From an uncultured Elusimicrobium sp. (GTDB taxonomy: Bacteria; Elusimicrobiota; Elusimicrobia; Elusimicrobiales; Elusimicrobiaceae): a stretch of DNA of 19,915 bases. Shown in pieces: positions 12,766 through 19,915 of the stretch. Each line of letters starts with the position of its first letter. Position 1 is the stretch's first letter. Made by a program: the position numbers and the translations under genes. The notes below the pieces were generated by a model. It ran no database searches. It was given only the letters and a program-made list of their open reading frames with translations, and had not been told where the DNA came from. The stretch is taken from contig CADAFA010000002.1 in assembly GCA_902787065.1 (NCBI GenBank), forward strand, positions 1 to 19,915, given 5' to 3'.

Positions 12766-13056
12766 ATGAAAATACAAAAACAAATTAATTGGCATAATTC
12801 TTCAGAGTTAACTAAAAAATTTTGCCATTTAAATTTAAAGTTAAATAATTTAATTTTACTTGATAATTTATGGACGGTTGTTTTAAAAAATAGGGCTAAA
12901 TTTTGGGAGTTAGATTCAGTAAAAGGGGGAACAATTTTTGTAAAAGTAAAATCTTCCCCGGCAAGGCATGAACTTTTATTAAAAGAAAAAGAAATAATAA
13001 AAGAGTTAAATAAAAATTTTAATAAGCCTTGGATAAAAAAAATTTTAATTAAATAA
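12766..13056 (+). CDS. dciA: DciA-like helicase loader (DUF721)
   Basis: This is a 96-residue protein of the DUF721/DciA family, the ancestral loader of the replicative helicase DnaB in bacteria lacking DnaC or DnaI. The domain core is visible as LWTVVLKNRAKFWELDSVKGGTIFVKVKSSPARHELLLKE with the W...V...A/R then L-x-V-x-V-x-S-s-x-a-x-E-L pattern, ending in a basic LNKNFNKPWIKKI tail. It is short for the family and lacks a disordered C-terminal extension. The start abuts the dnaN stop with AAGGG 5 bases upstream, so it is co-translated; gyrB follows 9 bases later. The synteny dnaN-DUF721-gyrB strongly supports the call; the loader role is inferred from relatives. Confidence 0.8.
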   Translation: MKIQKQINWHNSSELTKKFCHLNLKLNNLILLDNLWTVVLKNRAKFWELDSVKGGTIFVKVKSSPARHELLLKEKEIIKELNKNFNKPWIKKILIK

Positions 13057-13065
13057 GGAGTATAT

Positions 13066-15537
13066 ATGAGTAAATCAGAAAAAGAATTAGAACAAGATTA
13101 TGATTCTTCTAAAATACAGGTTTTAGAAGGTCTTGAAGCTGTAAGAAAACGCCCAGCAATGTATATAGGTTCAACAGGGGCTCCGGGTTTACACCATTTA
13201 ATTTATGAAGTAGTAGATAACTCAGTAGACGAAATTTTGGCAGGTAATGCAAGTCATATTAATGTTGTTATTAAAGAAGATAATGTTTGTATGATTCAAG
13301 ACGACGGGCGCGGTATTCCTGTGGATCCTATGAAAAATGTTAAAGATCCTAAACTTAAAGGTAAAAGTGCTCTCGAAGTTGTTATGACAGTTTTACATGC
13401 CGGCGGTAAATTTGATACCGGTGCTTATAAAGTTTCCGGAGGTTTACACGGCGTCGGTGTATCCTGCGTAAACGCATTATCAGAATGGCTTGCCGTAGAA
13501 GTAAGGCGTGACGGTAAAGTATATTTCCAAAAATATACGCGCGGTAAACCGGAAGGTAAAGTTGAAGTTATAGGTGATACTAATGAACACGGTACAAAAG
13601 TAACTTTTAAAGCTGATAGGGAAATTTTCGGTGATAATATTTTTTCCTATGATACTATTGCTAACCGTCTTCGCGAACTTGCCTTTTTAAATGCCGGTGT
13701 AAGAATTACTTTAACAGATGAAAGAGTTGAAAATAAAAGCCAGGTATTTTTATATGAAGGCGGTATATCACAATTTGTAAAATATTTAAACTCAAACAAA
13801 AAAATCATTAATGAAGAACCTATTTATATTACAAAAGAAATTGATAATAATTATATTTCTTTTGCTATTCAATATAATGACAGTTATTCAGAAAATGTTT
13901 ATTCCTTTGTTAATAATATTAACACAATTGAAGGAGGAACACATTTAAGCGGTTTTAGATCTTCTTTAACCCGTATCGTTAACGATTATATTAAAAATAA
14001 CGGGCTTCTTAAAAATAAAGATTTAAATATTCAGGGAGATGATTTAAGAGAAGGTTTAACAGCAGTATTATCAGTTAAAATTCCTCATCCGCAATTTGAA
14101 GGGCAGACAAAAACAAAACTCGGTAACTCAGAAATTGAAGGTATAGTTCGCTCAATTGTCGGTGAAACTTTAGCAACTTTCTTTGAAGAAAACCCAAAAA
14201 CAGCCCGTGCAATTTGTGAAAAAACAATCGGTGCCGCAGTTGCCCGTGAAGCAGCAAGAAAAGCAAAAGATTTAACCCGCAGAAAAGGTGCTTTGGAAAG
14301 CGGTGGTTTACCCGGTAAACTTGCAGATTGTCAGGAAAAAAATCCGGAAAGATGTGAACTTTTCATAGTAGAAGGTGAATCAGCCGGCGGTTCCGCAAAA
14401 CAAGGCAGGGATAGAATTTTCCAGGCAATACTTCCGCTAAAAGGTAAAATTTTAAACGTTGAAAAAGCACAACTTGTTAAAATTTTATCAAATGACGAAA
14501 TCCGCACTTTAATTTCCGCAGTCGGAACAGGTGTTGGGGAAGGCGAAGGCGGTTTTGATATTAAAAAACTCCGCTACAATAAAATTGTTTTAATGGCTGA
14601 TGCTGATGTTGACGGTCAACACATTACAACTTTGCTTTTGACTTTCTTTTATCGTCAGTTAAAACCTCTTATCGAACAAGGTCATGTGTATATAGCCCAA
14701 CCTCCTTTATATAAAATCAAAAAAGGTAAAATGGAAGACTATATGCAAACCGAAGAACAAATGCAAACTTGGTTATTTAAAGAGGCCCTTCAAGCTGTTA
14801 ATGCAAAAAATGCAAAAGGCGAAGATTTGACTAAAGACCAAATTAAAACTTTACTCCAAATCTTAAAAGAACTTGAGGACTTAAATTTAAGAATTGAACT
14901 TAAAGGTTTATCACTTAAAGATTACAATAAGTTTAAAGAAGGCGGTCAAATACCTGTTTTCAGAGTTACTTTGGAAAATAACAGTTTCAAATATTTCTAT
15001 TCCGACCAAGAATTTAGAGATTATCAAACAGCAGTAAGAAATGAAAGGAAAGAAGACCTTCTTTCCAAAGGTATACCGGAAGTGGAAATTGATAATGATG
15101 CTTTAGAGCCTGATTATCAGTCCCTCAAAGAACTTACAAAAATTCTAGTAAATGAAAATAAACTTAAAGCCCTTGGTTATACTTTGGATCAATTTGCTTT
15201 TGTTACCGAAGATAAACGCAAAGGCACACCTTTATTTACCATTAACGACGGTAAAAAAGATATTTTAATTTTCTCTTTACAAGAATTTTTAAAAGTTGCA
15301 AAAGAAGTCGGTACACAAGGTGCAACGATACAACGTTATAAAGGTCTCGGTGAAATGAACCCCGAACAACTTTGGGAAACCACTATGGATCCCTCTAAAC
15401 GCAAACTTGTCCGCGTTGCTATTGAAGATGCTGCCGATACGGAAAAAGTTTTTGCAATGCTTATGGGTGATAAAGTCGAACCCCGCAGGGCCTTTATTGA
15501 AAAACATGCCCTTGAAGTTATCAATTTAGATATTTAG
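13066..15537 (+). CDS. gyrB: DNA gyrase subunit B
   Basis: This 823-residue subunit is the ATPase half of gyrase, which introduces negative supercoils. The GHKL ATPase domain has EVVDNSVDEILAG, DDGRGIPV and GLHGVGVSCVNALS. The TOPRIM domain has EGESAGGSAKQGRDR from residue 436 and DADVDG at 512-517, giving the catalytic glutamate and metal-binding aspartates. The C-terminal QRYKGLGEMNPEQLWETTM is diagnostic. At 823 residues it is longer than the roughly 640-residue Gram-positive form. An extra block of about 170 residues after TOPRIM (roughly 555-745, charged, helical) matches the position of the proteobacterial insert. GGAG sits before the ATG; gyrA follows after 8 bases. Confidence 0.97.
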   Translation: MSKSEKELEQDYDSSKIQVLEGLEAVRKRPAMYIGSTGAPGLHHLIYEVVDNSVDEILAGNASHINVVIKEDNVCMIQDDGRGIPVDPMKNVKDPKLKGKSALEVVMTVLHAGGKFDTGAYKVSGGLHGVGVSCVNALSEWLAVEVRRDGKVYFQKYTRGKPEGKVEVIGDTNEHGTKVTFKADREIFGDNIFSYDTIANRLRELAFLNAGVRITLTDERVENKSQVFLYEGGISQFVKYLNSNKKIINEEPIYITKEIDNNYISFAIQYNDSYSENVYSFVNNINTIEGGTHLSGFRSSLTRIVNDYIKNNGLLKNKDLNIQGDDLREGLTAVLSVKIPHPQFEGQTKTKLGNSEIEGIVRSIVGETLATFFEENPKTARAICEKTIGAAVAREAARKAKDLTRRKGALESGGLPGKLADCQEKNPERCELFIVEGESAGGSAKQGRDRIFQAILPLKGKILNVEKAQLVKILSNDEIRTLISAVGTGVGEGEGGFDIKKLRYNKIVLMADADVDGQHITTLLLTFFYRQLKPLIEQGHVYIAQPPLYKIKKGKMEDYMQTEEQMQTWLFKEALQAVNAKNAKGEDLTKDQIKTLLQILKELEDLNLRIELKGLSLKDYNKFKEGGQIPVFRVTLENNSFKYFYSDQEFRDYQTAVRNERKEDLLSKGIPEVEIDNDALEPDYQSLKELTKILVNENKLKALGYTLDQFAFVTEDKRKGTPLFTINDGKKDILIFSLQEFLKVAKEVGTQGATIQRYKGLGEMNPEQLWETTMDPSKRKLVRVAIEDAADTEKVFAMLMGDKVEPRRAFIEKHALEVINLDI

Positions 15538-15545
15538 GAGTTTTT

Positions 15546-18077
15546 ATGACAGATAATACTAACAATCAAACAAATTCCACAGAACTATTTGACCAGATAC
15601 ACCAGCGCGATATCGGCGAGGAAATGCGCAATTCCTATATTGATTATGCCATGAGCGTAATTATAGGGCGTGCATTGCCTGATGCCAGGGACGGTTTAAA
15701 ACCTGTTCACCGCCGCATTTTATATGCTATGCAGGAAATGGGTTTAAAATACAATAAACCGTTTAAGAAATCAGCGCGTGTCGTAGGTGATGTTTTGGGT
15801 AAATACCATCCGCACGGGGACAGTTCAGTTTATGATGCTTTAGTCCGTATGGCACAAAACTTTTCAATAAGAAATACTTTAGTTAACGGGCAGGGTAACT
15901 TCGGCTCTATTGACGGTGACAGCCCGGCTGCCATGCGTTATACCGAAGTCCGCTTAAACCATATTGCCGATGAACTTTTGGAAGATTTAGATAAAGATAC
16001 AGTTAAATTTGTTCCGAACTACGACGGTTCTTTAATGGAACCTGCAGTTTTACCTGCAAAGATGCCGCAACTTTTAGTTAACGGTTCAAACGGTATTGCA
16101 GTCGGTATGGCAACAAATATTCCGACACATAACTTAGCGGAAATTTGCGACGGTATTATTGCTTTAATTAAAAATCCGGCAATTTCTACTAAAGAAATGA
16201 TGCAAATCGTTAAAGGGCCGGACTTCCCTACCGGTGGTATTTTACGCGGCACAAAAGGTGTTTACGATTACTTTGAATCCGGCCGCGGTTCTTTAAAAAT
16301 TCAAGCCCGTGCCGAAATTGAAGAAATGAAAGGAGGGCGCGAAGCCATTATCGTAACTGAAATTCCTTATCAAGTCAACAAAACTGTTTTGATTGAAACT
16401 ATTGCCGGCCTTGTTAAAGATAAAAAGATTACGGAAATTTCCGATATCCGTGATGAATCCGACCGCCGCGGTATGCGCCTTGTTATAGAACTTAAACGCG
16501 AAGCAACCGGCCAAGTAGTTTTAAACCAATTATTTAAACATACACAACTTCAAACTTCTTTTGGCGTAAATATGCTTGCTATCGTTGACGGTAAACCGCG
16601 CGTTTTGAGCATGAAAGAAGCCATGCGCCAATACATTAGGCACCGCCAGGAAGTTATTACAAACAGAACACGCTTTGATTTAAATAAAGCTTTAAAACGT
16701 TCCCATATTTTAGACGGTTTACTTTTGGCAATTGCAAATTTAGACGAAGTTGTTGCAATCATCCGCAAATCTAAAGATGCTGCCGAAGCACGTGTTAACT
16801 TAATGGCACGCTTTAAATTTACAGAGCCTCAAGCCCAAGCAATTTTGGAAATGCGCTTGCACCAACTTACACAACTTTCCTCTATTGCAATTGAGCAAGA
16901 GCAAAAAGATTTAAAGGCTTTAATTAAAGAATTGCAAGATATTTTAGGTAATCCGCAAAGAATTTTAGATATCATTGTTGAAGAACTTACCAAAATGAAA
17001 AAGGATTACGGTGATGAACGCCGCACAGAAATTTCTACCGACGTTACAGATTTCTCCGTAGAAGATTTTATTGAGGAAGAAGAAGTTGTCATAACCCTCT
17101 CACACAGCGGTTATGCAAAACGTATTCCGCTTGATACCTACCGCTCACAAAATCGCGGCGGTAAAGGTATTATCGGCGGAAAAACAAAAGAGGAAGATTT
17201 TATTGAACATCTCTTTGTAACTTCAAGCCACTCAACAATTTTGATGTTTACAAACCGCGGCAGAGTATTTGCTTTGAAAGCTTATGAAATACCCGAAGGC
17301 AACCGCCAAGGAAAAGGTAAAGCAATTGTTAACATGCTCCAAATTTCCGGTGAAGAAAAAGTAACATCCGCTGTTGCATTTAAGGATTTTGACCCCAAAA
17401 ATTCCGGGGAAACTTACCTTACAATGTGTACCCGTTTCGGTACAATGAAACGCGTTGCCTTGGAAAACTTTGCTAATATCCGCCGTAAAGGTATTATTGC
17501 AATAGGTTTAGATGAAGGTGATGTTTTAGTTTCAGTACAAGAAACACATGGTAAATCAGACATTATTATTGCAACAAGAAACGGTAAATCTATCCGCTTT
17601 GATGAAAACCAAGTTCGCAGCATGGGCCGCGCCGCATACGGTGTGCGTGCCATTAGGCTTGGGGAAGGCGATGTCGTAATCGGTATGGAACAATCACAAA
17701 AAGAAGGTGAACAACCGGATGTTTTGTCCGTCTGCGAAAACGGTTACGGTAAACGTACTGAGTTTAGCGAATACAGAACACAACGCCGCGGCGGTATGGG
17801 TGTCATCACTATTAAGACTAGCGAAAGAAATGGTAAAGTCGTCGGCATAAAATTAGTTGATGAAACTAAAGACTTAATGGTTATTACCGAAAAGGGTATG
17901 GCAATCCGCATACGTTGTGAAGAAATCCGCTCCGTAGGCAGAAATGCACAGGGTGTACGTTTAGTGAAACTAGACGAAGGAGATAAGATTGCCAAAGTAA
18001 CCCCCGTCGTTAAAGAAGAAAATGACGAAAAAGGAAAAGAAGATCTTTCTTTAGAAACAGCTAAAGAAAGCAAATAA
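15546..18077 (+). CDS. gyrA: DNA gyrase subunit A
   Basis: This 843-residue DNA-cleaving subunit forms an A2B2 enzyme with GyrB. The active-site tyrosine is Y132 in AAMRYTEVRL. The quinolone-resistance region reads GKYHPHGDSSVYD, with S93 and D97 at the positions of E. coli S83 and D87, so the residues are of the quinolone-sensitive type. The C-terminal beta-pinwheel repeats include YRTQRRGGMGV, a GyrA box with M for the usual K, and an earlier QNRGGKG blade. The GyrA box identifies gyrase rather than topoisomerase IV. GGAG lies just before the ATG and the gene is 8 bases behind gyrB, so they form one operon. The tail is acidic and lysine-rich. Confidence 0.97.
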   Translation: MTDNTNNQTNSTELFDQIHQRDIGEEMRNSYIDYAMSVIIGRALPDARDGLKPVHRRILYAMQEMGLKYNKPFKKSARVVGDVLGKYHPHGDSSVYDALVRMAQNFSIRNTLVNGQGNFGSIDGDSPAAMRYTEVRLNHIADELLEDLDKDTVKFVPNYDGSLMEPAVLPAKMPQLLVNGSNGIAVGMATNIPTHNLAEICDGIIALIKNPAISTKEMMQIVKGPDFPTGGILRGTKGVYDYFESGRGSLKIQARAEIEEMKGGREAIIVTEIPYQVNKTVLIETIAGLVKDKKITEISDIRDESDRRGMRLVIELKREATGQVVLNQLFKHTQLQTSFGVNMLAIVDGKPRVLSMKEAMRQYIRHRQEVITNRTRFDLNKALKRSHILDGLLLAIANLDEVVAIIRKSKDAAEARVNLMARFKFTEPQAQAILEMRLHQLTQLSSIAIEQEQKDLKALIKELQDILGNPQRILDIIVEELTKMKKDYGDERRTEISTDVTDFSVEDFIEEEEVVITLSHSGYAKRIPLDTYRSQNRGGKGIIGGKTKEEDFIEHLFVTSSHSTILMFTNRGRVFALKAYEIPEGNRQGKGKAIVNMLQISGEEKVTSAVAFKDFDPKNSGETYLTMCTRFGTMKRVALENFANIRRKGIIAIGLDEGDVLVSVQETHGKSDIIIATRNGKSIRFDENQVRSMGRAAYGVRAIRLGEGDVVIGMEQSQKEGEQPDVLSVCENGYGKRTEFSEYRTQRRGGMGVITIKTSERNGKVVGIKLVDETKDLMVITEKGMAIRIRCEEIRSVGRNAQGVRLVKLDEGDKIAKVTPVVKEENDEKGKEDLSLETAKESK

Positions 18078-18085
18078 ATATAAAA

Positions 18086-18109
18086 GCGCCGCTCTTAAAG
18101 GGGCGGCGC
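18086..18109. repeat. GC-rich hairpin between gyrA and nfu
   Basis: GCGCCGC (18086-18092) pairs perfectly with GCGGCGC (18103-18109) around a 10-base loop. There is no T-run after it on the plus strand, so it is not a standard terminator for gyrA. It could be a processing or stability element in a gyrA-nfu readthrough transcript, or a leaky stop. Confidence 0.6.
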
Positions 18110-18124
18110 AAAATAAGGAAGATT

Positions 18125-18349
18125 ATGGGAAAACAAATTTTAGCTTTAATTCAAAAAATTCGCCCTGCTTTGCAAGCAGACGGCGGTGATGTGGAATTCG
18201 TTTCTTTTGACGAAAAAACCGGCATTGTAAAAGTTAAATTGCAAGGTGCTTGCGCCGGTTGCCCCATGGCAACAATGACAATTAAAAACGGCATAGAAGC
18301 ATATTTGAAAGAAAGTATTCCCCAAGTAACCGCTGTTGAAAGGGTTTAA
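18125..18349 (+). CDS. NifU C-terminal domain protein (Nfu-type Fe-S carrier)
   Basis: This 74-residue protein consists only of the NifU C-terminal domain. The C43-x2-C46 motif in GACAGCPMATMTIK binds a bridging [4Fe-4S] cluster in dimers. The preceding IRPALQADGGDVEFV is the family signature. It would carry Fe-S clusters to target enzymes in the cytoplasm. No A-type or HesB domain is fused, so it is the minimal form. AAGGAAG precedes the ATG. Its stop overlaps the PHP gene start by one base (TAATG), so the two are coupled although their functions have no obvious link. Confidence 0.93.
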   Translation: MGKQILALIQKIRPALQADGGDVEFVSFDEKTGIVKVKLQGACAGCPMATMTIKNGIEAYLKESIPQVTAVERV

Positions 18350-19158
18350 TGCCGATAATTGATTTACATTCCCACTCCAGATATTCGGATGGTGCTGTAA
18401 GCATCGCCGAATTGTTTTATACTTATAATAAAGCAGGGGTGGAAATGATGTCTTTAACCGACCACGATTGTATTTTAGGCCTTGAAGAAGCCCGTACTAA
18501 AGCACAAAAATATAATATGCTTTTTGTTAACGGGGTGGAAATCAGCACGTCTGACCACGATAATTTACACTTTGTCGGTTATAATTTTGATCCGCAAAAT
18601 CCTGCCTTACTTAAATTGCTTGAAAATAATGCCGCTTTGCGGCTTGAGCGCGTAAAAAAAACAATTAAACTTCTACAGGAAAATAAAATTAAAATAAGGG
18701 AAGACGAAGTTTTGCAAATTGCAAAAGGGGTTTCTTCACGCGCGCATGTTGCCGATTGTTTACGTCGGCGCCGCCTTGGTTATATGCGTTCCGATATTTT
18801 TAAAAAATATTTAGGCAAAGGTTGTATGGCTTATGTTCCGCCGATGGCGGCAACAGTCAAAGAAACTATTGATACAATAAAACAAGCCGGCGGCAAATGT
18901 TTTATTGCACATCCCGGCTTGGTAAAAGAATGTTGGGATTTTGAAAAGTGGGCCTCTTGGGGGCTAGACGGTATTGAAGTATATTATCCTTCGCACCGCG
19001 AAGCTATGCGCGAGGAACTTTTGCAAATCGCAAAAAAATATAACTTGCTTGTTTCCGGCGGTTCGGATTTCCATGGCAATATTGCCGGCCGCGTGCTTGT
19101 TCCGGGGCGTGAAGTTCCGCAAGAAGTTTACGATAAATTATATTCCATCTTTTTTTGA
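18349..19158 (+). CDS. PHP-domain phosphoesterase (YciV/RNase AM-like)
   Basis: This 269-residue polymerase-and-histidinol-phosphatase domain is a metal-dependent phosphoesterase. Metal-binding motifs in order are DLHSHSRYSDG (H7, H9, D14), LTDHD (D38, H39), GVEIS (E64), SSRAHVAD, FIAHPG and GSDFHG. The arrangement with an inserted helical segment (about 95-155) is that of YciV/TrpH proteins, which act on 3',5'-nucleoside bisphosphates and trim short RNAs at the 5' end. All metal ligands appear present. The substrate here is inferred from family only. It overlaps nfu by one base and ends just before the phosphodiesterase gene, so it lies in a three-gene operon. Confidence 0.88.
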   Translation: MPIIDLHSHSRYSDGAVSIAELFYTYNKAGVEMMSLTDHDCILGLEEARTKAQKYNMLFVNGVEISTSDHDNLHFVGYNFDPQNPALLKLLENNAALRLERVKKTIKLLQENKIKIREDEVLQIAKGVSSRAHVADCLRRRRLGYMRSDIFKKYLGKGCMAYVPPMAATVKETIDTIKQAGGKCFIAHPGLVKECWDFEKWASWGLDGIEVYYPSHREAMREELLQIAKKYNLLVSGGSDFHGNIAGRVLVPGREVPQEVYDKLYSIFF

Positions 19159-19160
19159 TT

Positions 19161-19838
19161 ATGTTAATAATTGCACACCGCGGCGCAAGTGCGTACGCTC
19201 AAGAAAACACTTTGAAAGCTTTTGATTTGGCTTTTAAACTTGGCGCAACTTGGCTTGAAACGGATGTTCAAAGATCTTCCGACGGTGCTTTGGTTTTATA
19301 TCACGATTATAATTTGAAAAACGGTAAAAAAATTAAAGACTGTACTTTTGATTATTTAAAAAAATTTAATATTCCCACTCTTTCCGATTTACTTAAAATC
19401 ACACCTAAAAATTGTACTCTAAATTTAGAAATAAAAAACGATGATAATATTTACCCCGGCATTGAAAAACAAATTTTAGCGGAACTTAATATTGTGAAAA
19501 ATATCAGTCAAAATCAAATTTTAATTTCCTCTTTTGCTGTTGAAAGTTTACAAAAAATACGTGCTTTAAATAAAAATATTTCAATCGGTGTTTTGACACG
19601 TAATTTTGAAGTTAAAACACCTCTTTCTTTAAAGGCAAAAAGTGTAAACATAAGTGTAAAAAGAGTAACAAAAAAAATTATTGAAACTTGCCACAAAAAT
19701 AATTTAAAAGTTTTAGTTTATACCGTTAATGATTTGCAAACTTACCACAAACTTCAAGCATGGAAAGTTGACGGAATTTTCAGTGATAACCCTGTTTTAA
19801 ACTGCTCTCATTTTTTTGCCCTTGGCGGAACAAATTAA
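19161..19838 (+). CDS. Glycerophosphodiester phosphodiesterase (UgpQ/GlpQ family)
   Basis: Hydrolyses glycerophosphodiesters to glycerol-3-phosphate and an alcohol, recovering phospholipid head-group debris. The 225-residue TIM barrel has H6-R7 in IAHRGASAYAQENT, E33/D35 in LETDVQ, H48 in YHDYNL and the metal-binding glutamate in LNLEIK. The C-terminal VYTVND and DGIFSDNP motifs are typical. No signal peptide is seen, so it is a cytoplasmic UgpQ type, slightly short at the C-terminus. I start it at the ATG at 19161; a TTG at 19155 would overlap the PHP stop and add two residues. Neither has a clear ribosome site, so it probably depends on coupling with the PHP gene. Confidence 0.92.
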   Translation: MLIIAHRGASAYAQENTLKAFDLAFKLGATWLETDVQRSSDGALVLYHDYNLKNGKKIKDCTFDYLKKFNIPTLSDLLKITPKNCTLNLEIKNDDNIYPGIEKQILAELNIVKNISQNQILISSFAVESLQKIRALNKNISIGVLTRNFEVKTPLSLKAKSVNISVKRVTKKIIETCHKNNLKVLVYTVNDLQTYHKLQAWKVDGIFSDNPVLNCSHFFALGGTN

Positions 19839-19879
19839 AATTTATTTTTTATTTTCCTTTTATTTTTTCTATTTTCTCG

Positions 19880-19915
19880 ATGTCAAAATTTTGCTTGACG
19901 TTTTTTTTTTTTTTT
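19880..19915 (+). terminator. Intrinsic terminator of the nfu-PHP-GDPD operon
   Basis: ATGTCAA (19880-19886) pairs with TTGACGT (19895-19901), seven pairs with one G-U, around an 8-base loop. A run of 15 Ts follows and reaches the window edge. It lies 41 bases past the phosphodiesterase stop. Confidence 0.75.

Noticed and set aside
18086..18109. Terminator after gyrA
   Set aside because: The hairpin is strong but lacks a downstream T-run on the plus strand, so it is listed as a hairpin of unknown role.

Overview
The window looks like the replication-origin region of an AT-rich, strictly anaerobic bacterium. The best fit is Elusimicrobiota (Elusimicrobium-like). The evidence is the dnaA-dnaN-dciA-gyrB-gyrA block, an oxygen defence built on rubrerythrin, superoxide reductase and rubredoxin with no catalase or superoxide dismutase here, and a PilE-like type IV pilin with a cysteine-rich tail. 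The phylum is inferred from gene content and protein style; no database was searched. All tRNA, rRNA and CRISPR calls are negative.

Layout: 1-330 is non-coding with degenerate repeats. On the minus strand, 370-1436 is an operon for 2Fe-superoxide reductase, an FMN flavin reductase and rubredoxin. Also on the minus strand, 1582-3608 is an operon for pyruvoyl arginine decarboxylase, agmatinase and rubrerythrin. Each operon ends in its own terminator. An exported M3 metallopeptidase (3677-5728, plus) diverges from the second operon. A 765-base gene-free stretch follows: repeats and hairpins (5766-6136), then a promoter and an elaborate structured leader (about 6220-6475) in front of a type IV pilin gene (6495-6986). 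Another nested inverted repeat with a G-quadruplex motif (7044-7171) separates the pilin from parB-parA. Two parS-like sites and lepB come next. DnaA-box-like motifs flank dnaA on both sides, with the likely oriC between dnaA and dnaN. dnaN, dciA, gyrB and gyrA run rightwards, followed by a tight nfu-PHP-glycerophosphodiesterase operon ending in a terminator at the window edge.

How the genes fit together: arginine to agmatine to putrescine (pdaD, speB) is co-transcribed with a peroxide reductase. The adjacent operon supplies superoxide reduction plus a flavoprotein/rubredoxin electron-transfer pair, which looks like the two halves of the clostridial high-molecular-weight rubredoxin split into two genes. 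parABS, DnaA boxes, clamp, helicase loader and gyrase form a chromosome initiation and segregation module.

The most novel-looking element is the leader RNA before the pilin. It has a bulged 26-bp stem closing a perfect three-way junction with a GNRA loop. One strand of that stem can instead pair downstream to form an intrinsic terminator, and the other can pair upstream. This is the logic of an attenuator or riboswitch. A second oddity is a signal peptidase I whose membrane N-terminus carries LspA-like (signal peptidase II) motifs without the LspA catalytic part.
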